The translations under genes were made by a program, and so were the position numbers. Below are positions 18,803-26,293 of a stretch of 64,000 nt of DNA, piece after piece. The stretch covers positions 1 through 64,000 of the forward strand of contig NZ_JAUZED010000001.1 in NCBI RefSeq assembly GCF_030705415.1, in the 5' to 3' direction. Within the stretch, counting starts at the first letter, position 1; each line of letters begins with the position of its first letter. The notes beneath the pieces were generated by a model, which made no database searches, was not told the origin of the DNA, and was given only the letters and a program-made list of their open reading frames with translations. The DNA comes from Curtobacterium sp. A7_M15. GTDB lineage: Bacteria > Actinomycetota > Actinomycetes > Actinomycetales > Microbacteriaceae.

Positions 18803-19063
18803 CGCGGCAGGCTTTCGCGCGACTCCGAAAGACATGATTGAGGTCGCATGACGTGATCATGTCGTTCCGTGTCAGCGCGCCAGCCGCGCGCGACCTGGCA
18901 CCGGACCGAGGGCTTGTGGTAGCTCCGCACGCCTCTACGCTCTATCCCGTCGGGTGAGCATGCCGGGTACATCCATTTAATGCAAACCACGTGATTGCGA
19001 CGGGTTCTCCACAAGTGGCTTCACGCGCTGGATTTGCTCTGAGGCCATTAACCGTTCGACGTC
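18803..19063. other. Left flank of the low-G+C island, non-coding
   Basis: This 261-bp stretch holds no convincing gene. Base composition drops from about 72% G+C to near 50% here. A small inverted repeat CATGA/TCATG lies at 18847-18861. I see no tRNA, no integrase remnant and no clear flanking direct repeat. It probably contains the 3' end of the retron transcript, which runs leftward. Confidence 0.5.
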
Positions 19064-20191
19064 CTAACTCATTGCCGCCGGAAAAATTCCTGCCTGCTCG
19101 AGCGCTTCGATCCATGCGGACTCGCGGGACGCGGTCCATTCCGGCTCGATTTGTTTCATGTGCGCAATATGTCCATTTACGTGATTTAGAAATGAGATTG
19201 GAGAATCGAACTTTCGGCGCTTTGCGTATGATACTAGAGAGTACTTACGCACGGAATGAATGTATAGATCGAGCATTCGGCGCTGCTCCGGAAGAATTCG
19301 AACCGAGTCATGTCCGATGAGCATTCCAAGTATGACTTTACGAGCGCCTGGTGAAACTATGCGGAGTTTTCGCTCATGCATCGAGAAGTTGTTCCCTGCT
19401 ACCAGACGGCGGATCTCACGAACATACTTCACCACTTTTGAGCGGTCAAATGTTCCCGCTCCAGAGAAAGCTAGGTCGTCGGAATACCTCGAATAAACCA
19501 AGTGGTTTGCTATGGCAAAATCTGACAACTGTTCGTCAAGGTCCTTGCTGGCTAGATTCGCTAAAGCTCCGCTAGTCGGCGCGCCTTGCGGCAAAACTCC
19601 AGCAGACTTAACAGGATATGGCACGGATGAATCTTGCATCGGTGTCGACGAACTCGAACCTGCGACCGGCCATGTACAGATGCGTGCCATCTCGAACGCC
19701 AAAAGTGGGGCGTAGCCAAAGGACTTAAATACCCGGTAAACTCGCCTCTCGCTGATACTAGGGAAGAAGTTGTGTATATCTGCCTTGATCATCCATCGAG
19801 CCCCTACGTGCCGTTCGGCGGCTTCTATCATGCGAATTGTGGGATGATAGGCAAAGCTGTCTGGGTGTCGCGGAGCTTGGCTCAGAATCTCATCTAAAAT
19901 CCAACGCTGCACTTGCATAAGCGGCGCGACGGGGGCGCTTATTCTTCGATAGCCGCCCGTATTCTTCGGAATCTTAAACTCCGAGTATGCGCGTTGCGAC
20001 TCACGACGGATCACACTCCGCAGAAAGCCCCAGTCTGCGCTCGCGGAGAGCGAGAGATGTTTCAAAGTATAAAGCGTCGGGAATCCGCGTCGCCTTAAAA
20101 TTTCTCCGCGATGCAGTATTGACAGAGCAAGACTGTCGGAAACGCCAGCATCGCGTAGTGTGGCACGGCTGAGGTGAGGTGTTAGGTTCAT
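19064..20191 (-). CDS. Retron-type reverse transcriptase
   Basis: The protein is 375 aa. Palm motifs are clear: YRRISAP (81-87), motif A KADIHNFFPSI (136-146, Asp138), motif B LPQGAPTSGALANL (200-213) and motif C RYSDDLAFSG (235-244, catalytic Asp238/Asp239). This order and spacing match retron RTs, which copy the msd part of an adjacent RNA into branched ssDNA. Three oddities: motif C has YSDD rather than YADD, the region-X NAxxH and region-Y VTG signatures are not recognisable, and a Ser-rich insert of about 25 residues precedes motif B. G+C is low. It sits directly after the msr-msd RNA, whose a2 arm overlaps codons 5-8. Confidence 0.93.
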   Translation of the reverse strand: MNLTPHLSRATLRDAGVSDSLALSILHRGEILRRRGFPTLYTLKHLSLSASADWGFLRSVIRRESQRAYSEFKIPKNTGGYRRISAPVAPLMQVQRWILDEILSQAPRHPDSFAYHPTIRMIEAAERHVGARWMIKADIHNFFPSISERRVYRVFKSFGYAPLLAFEMARICTWPVAGSSSSTPMQDSSVPYPVKSAGVLPQGAPTSGALANLASKDLDEQLSDFAIANHLVYSRYSDDLAFSGAGTFDRSKVVKYVREIRRLVAGNNFSMHERKLRIVSPGARKVILGMLIGHDSVRILPEQRRMLDLYIHSVRKYSLVSYAKRRKFDSPISFLNHVNGHIAHMKQIEPEWTASRESAWIEALEQAGIFPAAMS

Positions 20192-20383
20192 CTACTTTGA
20201 GTGACCCCGGAGGGGCAGGTGGAGGGTTGGGACCGTGAGGCTTCGGGGGGTCAACCCTCCACCTGGTCCTCCAAATCGCCTGCTTAGCCGATGATCACGG
20301 ATTGCCGCAAACTTGCACACTCTCATGTGCGAACCCGGCCTTTGGGCCGGGCCATAACACTAGATGCCATCCCTCACCTCAGC
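20168..20383 (-). ncRNA. Retron msr-msd non-coding RNA
   Basis: Read on the minus strand, GCTGAGGTGAGG (20383-20372, a1) pairs perfectly over 12 bp with CCTCACCTCAGC (20179-20168, a2). Inside a1 are msr-like hairpins: CCCGGCC/GGCCGGG with loop CAAA (about 20334-20351), and GCACA/TGTGC with a 6-nt loop. The msd hairpin has a perfect 14-bp stem (20265-20252 with 20229-20216), extended outward by GGAGG/CCTCC (20272-20268 with 20213-20209). The whole RNA is about 216 nt and the predicted msDNA core about 70-80 nt. The a1 arm spans the effector stop codon and a2 lies within the RT 5' end. The branching G is not certain; a G in CATCTAGTG just after a1 is a candidate. Confidence 0.85.
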
Positions 20384-21597
20384 TGTGTTGGTACGTAGGC
20401 TACCGGAGGCTGGGGTCTTCTGATTGGCGACACACCGGCGGTACTACGCCTACGGAAGTCGCGAAGTTCTCGTCGGCCCTCCCGCGTGACGTTCCCTTCA
20501 TTGTCGACAAAACCCATGCTGATCAAACTGGCCCGAATTAATTGCCGCGTCTCTGACGGAAGATCTAATAGTCGATCTACCTCATCAGGGTCAAGTCCGT
20601 AACTGACCAGCTGCAAAGTCGCTATTGCGCGGGTGGCGCGAAGTGGGCGAGTCGATCGTGAGAGTTCTCTCGCAAGATCGAGTGCCCCTACATCCGCTAA
20701 AGCTTTCTCGAGGGTTTGGTGCGAATGGTAGTCTCGAAGCTCACTATAGAAACTGTCACGCATAGTTCGATTAGGGAAGAGCCCGTACCAATCCGCGTCG
20801 TCCCGAAGGATGATCTGCGGTAGATTGTTTGGGATTCGCATGTTTGTGGCGAATAAGCCAAAACTCTGTTTATAGCCGAGTGGTGGCCATGATGAAGTTG
20901 TGGTTGCGTAGTTCTCGCAGAGCTCGATGATTGCCCTTCGCGTCTCCGGTGTCCATGGCGCGCTAACCGCGGAGCGCACGGTCGTAAGAGCGGACATTTT
21001 CAGCCACGGAGTTTTCGAGAGAAGTGTAGCGGGGGCTGTGCTCGTGGCGAATGTTACGACGTGTATAGCGATTCGATGGTATGACATCCAACTACCGATT
21101 GTTCTGTTAAGTCGGAAGTTCTCTGCAAATCGTAGAACCTGATTGCCGCTGCCGCTATAGTCTGTCACAAGGAGAATCGTTCGCACCCGCTGGGCCTTCA
21201 GTTCACTGAGGGGAGTGGTCGGTGGAAGTAGGTCTCCGTTGCTTAGTAAGATCACGTCTCGCAGCGCTGCGCCAACGTCGGCTTCGCTACCGGCGAGGAT
21301 TGGGGTGTCCTTACCAGGGTTGAAGGTCTCGTAAGCGACGTGGGAGGTGTTCCCCGGGGGTAGTGGTCCAAGGTCCTCCTGCGACCGTATGGGTACAACC
21401 ACCGCGGGGAAGTCGATATCTCTCTCGGTCAGCCTGCTGCGTAAAAAAGATTGCAGTCGGTGTAAACCTTCGGTGTGATCTGAGATGTCAAGGGAATCTG
21501 CCAGACGGGCGGCGAGCTCCCGATCGTCCGCGGCGAAGTTCTCGAGCCAAAGACGCCCATCCGTTGTCTCTGATGGCTTAACTCGGGCGTCGGGCAT
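20374..21597 (-). CDS. Retron effector: PRTase-like domain plus winged helix
   Basis: The protein is 407 aa. Residues 55-290 look like a conflict-system phosphoribosyltransferase: hydrophobic strand plus PRPP-type loop LLVTDYSGSGNQV (142-154), then LGYKQSFGLFATN (240-252) and PNNLPQIIL (256-264). Residues 295-385 resemble a winged helix (LDPDEVDRLLDLP, LISMGFVDNEGNVTREGRREL). PRTase and wHTH modules accompany one retron class (type III as I recall), with the msDNA/RT complex acting as antitoxin until phage attack. Here both modules are one chain. The ATG at 21597 is supported by TACAAT 6 nt upstream. The stop codon lies inside the a1 arm of the retron RNA. Confidence 0.8.
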   Translation of the reverse strand: MPDARVKPSETTDGRLWLENFAADDRELAARLADSLDISDHTEGLHRLQSFLRSRLTERDIDFPAVVVPIRSQEDLGPLPPGNTSHVAYETFNPGKDTPILAGSEADVGAALRDVILLSNGDLLPPTTPLSELKAQRVRTILLVTDYSGSGNQVLRFAENFRLNRTIGSWMSYHRIAIHVVTFATSTAPATLLSKTPWLKMSALTTVRSAVSAPWTPETRRAIIELCENYATTTSSWPPLGYKQSFGLFATNMRIPNNLPQIILRDDADWYGLFPNRTMRDSFYSELRDYHSHQTLEKALADVGALDLARELSRSTRPLRATRAIATLQLVSYGLDPDEVDRLLDLPSETRQLIRASLISMGFVDNEGNVTREGRRELRDFRRRSTAGVSPIRRPQPPVAYVPTQLR

Positions 21598-21603
21598 GGA
21601 GCG

Positions 21604-21632
21604 ATTGTAGTCTCCGACGAGTCGTCTTCGAA
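21604..21632 (-). promoter_or_regulatory. Candidate leaderless promoter of the retron operon
   Basis: On the minus strand TTCGAA (21632-21627) and TACAAT (21609-21604) are 17 bp apart. TACAAT matches the -10 consensus at five of six positions. Only six bases separate it from the effector ATG at 21597, so the transcript would start at or next to the A of the start codon. No ribosome-binding site is needed in that case. Confidence 0.6.
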
Positions 21633-21673
21633 AGATGGCTGTAATCGCGTGCGCACGAATATGCCGCGCGCGC

Positions 21674-22972
21674 CTACTCCGCCTTCTGCATCTGCCACGG
21701 CTCGGGCTCTCGGTCGCCGTTCGGCCGCACGGGCCGGACGTCGCCGACGATCGGGATCGCCCGCTTCCGCATGAACCACAGGTACCGCACGAAGAAGTGC
21801 GACAGCGTCGACAGCCGGTTGCCGTTGCCGAGCAGCGACGCGATGTGCACCGCGACCCAGGCCGCCCACGCGACCGGCCCGACCATCGTGATGCCGCCGC
21901 GCAGCTGGGCGACCGCGGCGTTCGTGCCGATCGTCGCCATCGTGCCCTTGTCGAAGTACTTGAAGTGCTCGGTCGGCTTGCCCTCGAGCAGCCGCTTGAT
22001 CTGCCGCGCGGAGTGCCGCCCGCCCTGCAGCGCCGGCTGCGCGAGCTGCGCGAGGGCGTCGTCCTGCGCGGCGATGTCACCCGCGGAGAAGATCCGCTCG
22101 ACGCCCTTCACGCTGAGGTCGTCGTTCACCTGGATGCGTCCGCCGTGGGTCTGCGGCATGCCCCAGCCCGAGACCTCCTTGTGCGCGGCCACACCGGTCG
22201 CCCAGATCACCTGCGAGGCCGGGATGAACTCGCCCTCGGCCGTCATCACGCCGTCCGGCTTCACCTCGGAGACGCCGGTGTTCAGGCGCAGGACCACCCC
22301 GCGCTTGCGGAGGACCTTGGCCGCGTACCGACGCAGTCGCGGGGCGAACGGCTTGAGGAGCTCGCCGCTGCGGTGCACGAGGGTGATCGAGATGTTGCCC
22401 CGTTCGATCTCCGGGTACGCGCCGACGAGGGCCTGGTCACGGAGCTCGGCGAGCGCGCCGGCCATCTCCACGCCGGTCGCGCCACCGCCGACGATGACGA
22501 TCTTGATCTCGTCGGGACCCTGGTTGGCGGCGGCTTCCTCGAGCCGGGTGAACAGCTCGTCGCGGATGCGGAGCGCCTGGGACCGCGAGTACATCGAGTA
22601 GGCGTACTCGTACGCACCGGGCGTGCCGAAGTAGCTCGTGTTCACGCCGTTCGCGAGGATCAGCCAGTCGTAGTGCAGGTGCTCGCCGTCGGACATCTCG
22701 GCGATCCGCTCGACCGGGTCGATGCCGGTCAGCAGTCCGTGCCGGAACTCGGCGTTGCTCTGCTTCGCCCGGAGGCTCCGCAGGAAGTACGTCACGTCGC
22801 CGGCGTTCAACCCACCCGTCGCCACCTGGTACATGAGCGGCTGGAACATGTTGTAGACGTGGCGGTCGACCAGGGTGACCCGCACCGGTGCGTCGGCGAG
22901 TTCGCGCATGGCCGCGACGCCGGCGAATCCACCGCCGACGATGACGACGTGCGGGCGGGTGTCCTGGGGCAT
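21674..22972 (-). CDS. ndh: Type II NADH dehydrogenase (NDH-2)
   Basis: The protein is 432 aa. FAD-binding GGGFAGVAA is at about 12-20, the NADH-binding fold VIVGGGATGVEMAGALAEL is near 164-182, and AGDIAAQ (third FAD motif) is near 303. A C-terminal amphipathic region with WAAWVAVHIASLLG would anchor it at the membrane. It oxidises NADH and passes electrons to menaquinone without pumping protons. The gene ends 77 bp before the retron effector start on the same strand, so read-through into the retron is possible. Confidence 0.92.
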   Translation of the reverse strand: MPQDTRPHVVIVGGGFAGVAAMRELADAPVRVTLVDRHVYNMFQPLMYQVATGGLNAGDVTYFLRSLRAKQSNAEFRHGLLTGIDPVERIAEMSDGEHLHYDWLILANGVNTSYFGTPGAYEYAYSMYSRSQALRIRDELFTRLEEAAANQGPDEIKIVIVGGGATGVEMAGALAELRDQALVGAYPEIERGNISITLVHRSGELLKPFAPRLRRYAAKVLRKRGVVLRLNTGVSEVKPDGVMTAEGEFIPASQVIWATGVAAHKEVSGWGMPQTHGGRIQVNDDLSVKGVERIFSAGDIAAQDDALAQLAQPALQGGRHSARQIKRLLEGKPTEHFKYFDKGTMATIGTNAAVAQLRGGITMVGPVAWAAWVAVHIASLLGNGNRLSTLSHFFVRYLWFMRKRAIPIVGDVRPVRPNGDREPEPWQMQKAE

Positions 22973-23040
22973 GCTGACTCCGGCTTTCCTCGGATGGTGA
23001 GTTGGTCACCACCGAGGGTACGCGCGCTCGGGTCCGCCGT

Positions 23041-23074
23041 CTGACGGCCTGGAGGCGCGGCTCGCCTCCGTCAG
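23041..23074. repeat. Palindromic repeat (GGAGGCGCGG family)
   Basis: CTGAC/GTCAG outer arms and GGAGGCG/CGCCTCC inner arms form a hairpin. It overlaps the stop codon of the reductase gene at 23071 and lies upstream of ndh. It probably terminates the gene, and part of it is translated as the last residue. Confidence 0.7.
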
Positions 23075-23619
23075 GCGTCGCGCCTCGCGTACGTGCTCAG
23101 CACGTTCCCCTTGCTCGTCACGGTGCTCTCGACCAGCCGCAGGCGCGTGGGCGGGTCGGTCGGCTCGAAGAGTCTGCGGCCCGGGCCGGCGATCGCCGGG
23201 TGCACCATCAGCTGCAGTTCGTCGAGGACCCCGGCGAACAGCAGGCTCCGGACGAGCGTGATGCTGCCGCACACCGCGATGTCGGCACCGTCCTGCTGCT
23301 GCAGTCCACGCACGAACTCGGGCACGTCGCCCGTGATCCGCGTGCTGTGCTGCCACGCCAGGTCGTCGCCGAGCGTGGTGGACGCCACGTGCTTCTCGAT
23401 CGGGTTGATCCACTGGCCGAACGGGTCGTCGGGGTGCGCGGGCCACCACTCGGCCCACTCGAGGTAGCTGTTCTTCCCGAGGAGCACGGTGTCGGTCCGG
23501 GCCATGAACGCGCCCATGCCCGCACCGAGCTCGTCGTCGAAGCTGTCGTACTGGAACTTGTAGGGCTCGTCGACGACGCCGTCGACGGAGGCGAAGAGCC
23601 CAGCGGTGACCTTGCGCAT
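23071..23619 (-). CDS. Dihydrofolate-reductase-like family protein (RibD C-terminal type)
   Basis: The protein is 182 aa. It begins RKVTAGLFASVDGVV and has VLLGKNSYLEW, a substrate/NADPH-site strand, and DIAVCGSITLVRSLL with the glycine-rich NADPH loop. GVLDELQLMVHPAIAGPGRRLF is typical of the YwjB/YyaP branch of the RibD_C family. The reaction is unknown; most are NADPH-dependent reductases. TACGCT lies 6 nt before the ATG, and the stop lies in a palindromic repeat. Confidence 0.88.
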   Translation of the reverse strand: MRKVTAGLFASVDGVVDEPYKFQYDSFDDELGAGMGAFMARTDTVLLGKNSYLEWAEWWPAHPDDPFGQWINPIEKHVASTTLGDDLAWQHSTRITGDVPEFVRGLQQQDGADIAVCGSITLVRSLLFAGVLDELQLMVHPAIAGPGRRLFEPTDPPTRLRLVESTVTSKGNVLSTYARRDA

Positions 23620-23635
23620 GCTCGGAGCGTAACGC

Positions 23636-24151
23636 TCAGCCGTTCGAGGAGGAACCGTCCGAACCGGATCCGGTGTCGGATCCGCCATCGGTCCCACCCC
23701 GGGTGCCGTTGCCCGGGAACTGCCCGGTGCCGCCGCCGGGGAACTGGTTCGTCCCCGGCACCTGCGTGGTCGACTGGCTCGTGCCGCCGCCGATCGAGTG
23801 GCCGATGGCGAAGCCGATGCCACCGCCGATCAGCAGCGCCGCGAGGCCGACCGCGACGGCCAGCACCTGCCAGAACCACGGCGGTCGCGGGCCGTCCGTG
23901 CGCAGGCCGCGCTTCCGGCGGGGCGTCGCCGCGGAGCCGTACCAGGGCGTCGCGCCGTTCGGAGCACCCGGGTCCCAGGGCCCGGCCGGAGGAGTCGATG
24001 TGGGCGCCGGGGCGTCGAGCGTCGCGGTCGAGGTGGGCGTCGGTGCGGCGCCCCAGCCGGCCGGGCTGGCGGGGTACGGCGTGGTGGGCTGGTTGGCTGC
24101 GGGGTCCGCAGCGTCGCGGGGCTCGGGGGTCACGGGGGTGCGCTCGGTCAT
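23636..24151 (-). CDS. Single-pass membrane protein with disordered termini
   Basis: The protein is 171 aa. A Pro/Ala/Thr-rich cytoplasmic region (1-90) precedes one helix (about 92-117, WFWQVLAVAVGLAALLIGGGIGFAIG). An extracytoplasmic Gly/Thr/Ser/Asp-rich tail follows, full of TQ, GGG and GSD repeats. The architecture is common in actinobacterial surface proteins of unknown role. It is divergent from the hydrolase operon at 24241. Confidence 0.7.
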   Translation of the reverse strand: MTERTPVTPEPRDAADPAANQPTTPYPASPAGWGAAPTPTSTATLDAPAPTSTPPAGPWDPGAPNGATPWYGSAATPRRKRGLRTDGPRPPWFWQVLAVAVGLAALLIGGGIGFAIGHSIGGGTSQSTTQVPGTNQFPGGGTGQFPGNGTRGGTDGGSDTGSGSDGSSSNG

Positions 24152-24240
24152 GAGGACGAGTACAGACCGGTCGCCTATGTACGGGCGATGACGACGCTGG
24201 TGCGTCACTGTGCACAGCACCGTCCGCGTAGCCTCGCACC

Positions 24241-25029
24241 GTGCGCGCCAGAGTCGAGACCGTCCGGATCGACGGACTCCCCGTGCGCCTGCACACCCTC
24301 GCACCGGCCGGCAGGGTGCACGATGCCCTCGGCCCGACGGTCGTGCTCGTGCACGGCATCGGGATGTCCCACCGGTCGTTCACGAAGTCGCAGAAGGCGC
24401 TCGCCACGACGCACCGGACCGTGAGCGTGGACCTGCCGGGCTTCGGGGGGCTCCCGGCGGCCGGTCGGCGTCTCTCCATGGCCGAGCTCGGGGACCTCGT
24501 CGTCCGCGCCGTGCTGTCCCGCGGCGCGGGGGAGCTCGTGTTCGTCGGGCAGTCGATGGGGACGCAGGTCGTCGTCGAGGCGGCTCGTCGGCACCCGGAC
24601 GTGGTCGCGTCGGTCGTGCTCGTCGGTCCGGTCATCGCCGCCGGTCGCCGCCGGTTGCCCGTGCAGGCGCTCGACCTCGGGCGGGACGGCCTCGTCGAGG
24701 GGGTCCGCATGAACGCCGTGCTGGTGACCGACTACCTCCGGAGCATCCGGCAGTACGTGCCCGAACTCCGACCGATGCTCCGCTACCGGCTCGAGGACAC
24801 GATCGCCGACGTCACCCAGCCGGTGCTCGTCGTCCGGGGCACCGAGGACCCGATCGCGCGCCACGACTGGTCCGCCCGGGTCGCCGCGACCGCCCGGCGC
24901 GGCGCGCTCGTCGAGCTGCCGGGTCCCCACCACGTGCAGGAGCGCCAGCCGGTGGCGTTCGCGCAGCTCGTGGGGGAGTTCCGCCGGGTGCAGACCCTCG
25001 AGGGGTCGCGACCCGAGGGGCTGCGATGA
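24241..25029 (+). CDS. Alpha/beta-hydrolase
   Basis: The protein is 262 aa from a GTG start. The oxyanion region is VVLVHGIGMSH (about 34-44), the nucleophile elbow GQSMGTQ is near 98-104, a candidate catalytic Asp lies in RGTEDPIARHDW, and the catalytic His is in GPHHVQERQP. TAGCCT sits 6 nt before the GTG. It overlaps the next hydrolase gene by four bases (ATGA), so the two are coupled. The substrate is unknown; lipid or ester hydrolysis is plausible. Confidence 0.88.
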   Translation: MRARVETVRIDGLPVRLHTLAPAGRVHDALGPTVVLVHGIGMSHRSFTKSQKALATTHRTVSVDLPGFGGLPAAGRRLSMAELGDLVVRAVLSRGAGELVFVGQSMGTQVVVEAARRHPDVVASVVLVGPVIAAGRRRLPVQALDLGRDGLVEGVRMNAVLVTDYLRSIRQYVPELRPMLRYRLEDTIADVTQPVLVVRGTEDPIARHDWSARVAATARRGALVELPGPHHVQERQPVAFAQLVGEFRRVQTLEGSRPEGLR

Positions 25030-25796
25030 CCGACGCGACCACGTGGGGGACGGGCGGGACGCGCACGGACCGCACCGCGCCTCCCGTCCGCACCTCCCTG
25101 CTCCGCCGCGCCCGGTGGGCCGTCCTCGACTGGTGGTACGCCATCCGCTGGCAGGTGCGCAGCCTCGGCCCGACCACCGCCGACGACTACCGGAGCGGCG
25201 ACGGCCAACCGGTCGTCGTCGTGCCCGGCGTCTACGAGACCTGGCACTTCATGCGTCCGCTCATGGACGCGCTGCACGACCGCGGACACCCGGTGCACGT
25301 GCTGCCGGTGCTCCGGCACAACCTGCGTCCGGTGCCGGAGTCCGCGGCGGAGGTCCTGGCGTCCCTCGAGGAGCAGGACCTCCGCGACGTCCTGCTCGTC
25401 GCGCACAGCAAGGGCGGGCTGATCGGGAAGTACGCCATGACCCGCCTCGACGACCACGGTCGGATCGATCGGATGGTCGCCGTGTCGACGCCGTTCGGCG
25501 GGTCCGGGTACGCACGGCTCGCACCCGTGCGGCACCTGCGGGCGTTCCGGTCGAGCGACCCGGTGCTCGCCGGCCTCGCGCGGGAGCTCGACGCGAACGC
25601 CCGGATCACCAGCGTCTACGGCGTCTTCGACACGCTCATCCCCGAGGGCAGCGCGCTCGCCGGGGCGACGAACGTGCGGGTCCCGGTCGGCGGGCACTTC
25701 CGGATCCTCGGCGACCCCCGGACGCGTGCGGCGGTGCTCGCGGCGGCCGACCCGGACCCCGGGGCTGGTCGCTCGGCGCCCGGGTCGGGGCAGTAG
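25026..25796 (+). CDS. Lipase-like alpha/beta-hydrolase
   Basis: The protein is 256 aa. VVVVPGVYETWHFM replaces the usual HG oxyanion motif, the nucleophile Ser lies in VAHSKGGLIGKYAM, and the fold continues to VPVGGHFRILGDP with the likely catalytic His. It resembles triacylglycerol lipase or esterase proteins that act near membranes. Translation is coupled to the upstream hydrolase. The N-terminal stretch rich in Thr, Arg and Gly (residues 9-22) is encoded by a copy of the palindromic repeat, so it is probably not part of the ancestral fold. Confidence 0.85.
   Translation: MTDATTWGTGGTRTDRTAPPVRTSLLRRARWAVLDWWYAIRWQVRSLGPTTADDYRSGDGQPVVVVPGVYETWHFMRPLMDALHDRGHPVHVLPVLRHNLRPVPESAAEVLASLEEQDLRDVLLVAHSKGGLIGKYAMTRLDDHGRIDRMVAVSTPFGGSGYARLAPVRHLRAFRSSDPVLAGLARELDANARITSVYGVFDTLIPEGSALAGATNVRVPVGGHFRILGDPRTRAAVLAAADPDPGAGRSAPGSGQ
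25048..25089. repeat. Palindromic repeat copy inside the lipase-like gene
   Basis: GGACGGG and CCCGTCC arms flank the family core CCGCGCCTCCCG. It is translated in frame near the N-terminus of the hydrolase at 25026. Confidence 0.55.
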
Positions 25797-25840
25797 GCAC
25801 CCGGGCCGGGTCGCCCGGGGCGGGTCGCCCGGCTCCGGCG

Positions 25841-26227
25841 TCAGGCTCCGGGCAGGAACAGGCAGAACGGGTGGCCGTCGGGGTCGAGCAGGACGCGGAC
25901 GTCCTCCTGCGGCTGGAACGCCGCCTGACGGGCACCGAGCCCCTCCGCCCGGGCCACCGCCGCGGGCAGGTCCTCCACCTGGAAGTCGAGGTGCAACTGC
26001 ATGCCGGGCGCGTCCTCCGTCCCGGGCCAGGTCGGGGCCACGTAGGCGGGCTCGTACTGCACCGAGAGGCCCGGACCGTCCTCGGGTCGGATGCGGGCCC
26101 AGGTCGGGTCGTCCTCGTGGACGGTCCACCCGGTCAGTGCCCCGTAGAACCGGGCGAGCGCGAGGGGCTCCGGCGACTGCAGGACGGTGGCGGCGAGCGT
26201 CGGCATCGACGGGTCAGCAGCGGTCAT
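25841..26227 (-). CDS. VOC-family (glyoxalase-like) protein
   Basis: The protein is 128 aa with two beta-alpha-beta-beta-beta modules. LARFYGALTGW near the start and LLDPDGHPFCLF near the end are typical of single-chain VOC proteins, and a Glu/His metal site is likely. It is 36% or so similar by eye to the VOC protein at 38217, sharing the DPxGHPFCL ending. Such proteins include resistance and metabolic enzymes, so no reaction is assigned. TACGCT lies 7 nt before the ATG. Confidence 0.85.
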   Translation of the reverse strand: MTAADPSMPTLAATVLQSPEPLALARFYGALTGWTVHEDDPTWARIRPEDGPGLSVQYEPAYVAPTWPGTEDAPGMQLHLDFQVEDLPAAVARAEGLGARQAAFQPQEDVRVLLDPDGHPFCLFLPGA

Positions 26228-26293
26228 GCGGCGGAGCGTACGCCGGTCGCACACTGCGCGGGCGGCGCGCCGCGCCGCGCTCGCGCGCGGACG

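Noticed and set aside
18847-18861. CATGA/TCATG repeat as attachment site of the island
   Set aside because: It is only 5 bp per arm, and no matching copy is found at the right edge near 21673.
18778-19014. 78-codon open frame between SDR and RT genes
   Set aside because: No ribosome site, no motif, and it overlaps the end of the SDR gene. Composition suggests non-coding DNA.
19064-20191. Group II intron or diversity-generating RT
   Set aside because: No maturase or HNH domain, no intron RNA ends and no template/variable repeat pair. The RNA structure and effector fit a retron instead.
20168-20383. Simple terminator between effector and RT genes
   Set aside because: The 12-bp end pairing, several hairpins and position next to an RT are better explained by msr-msd RNA, although the msd hairpin alone looks like a terminator.
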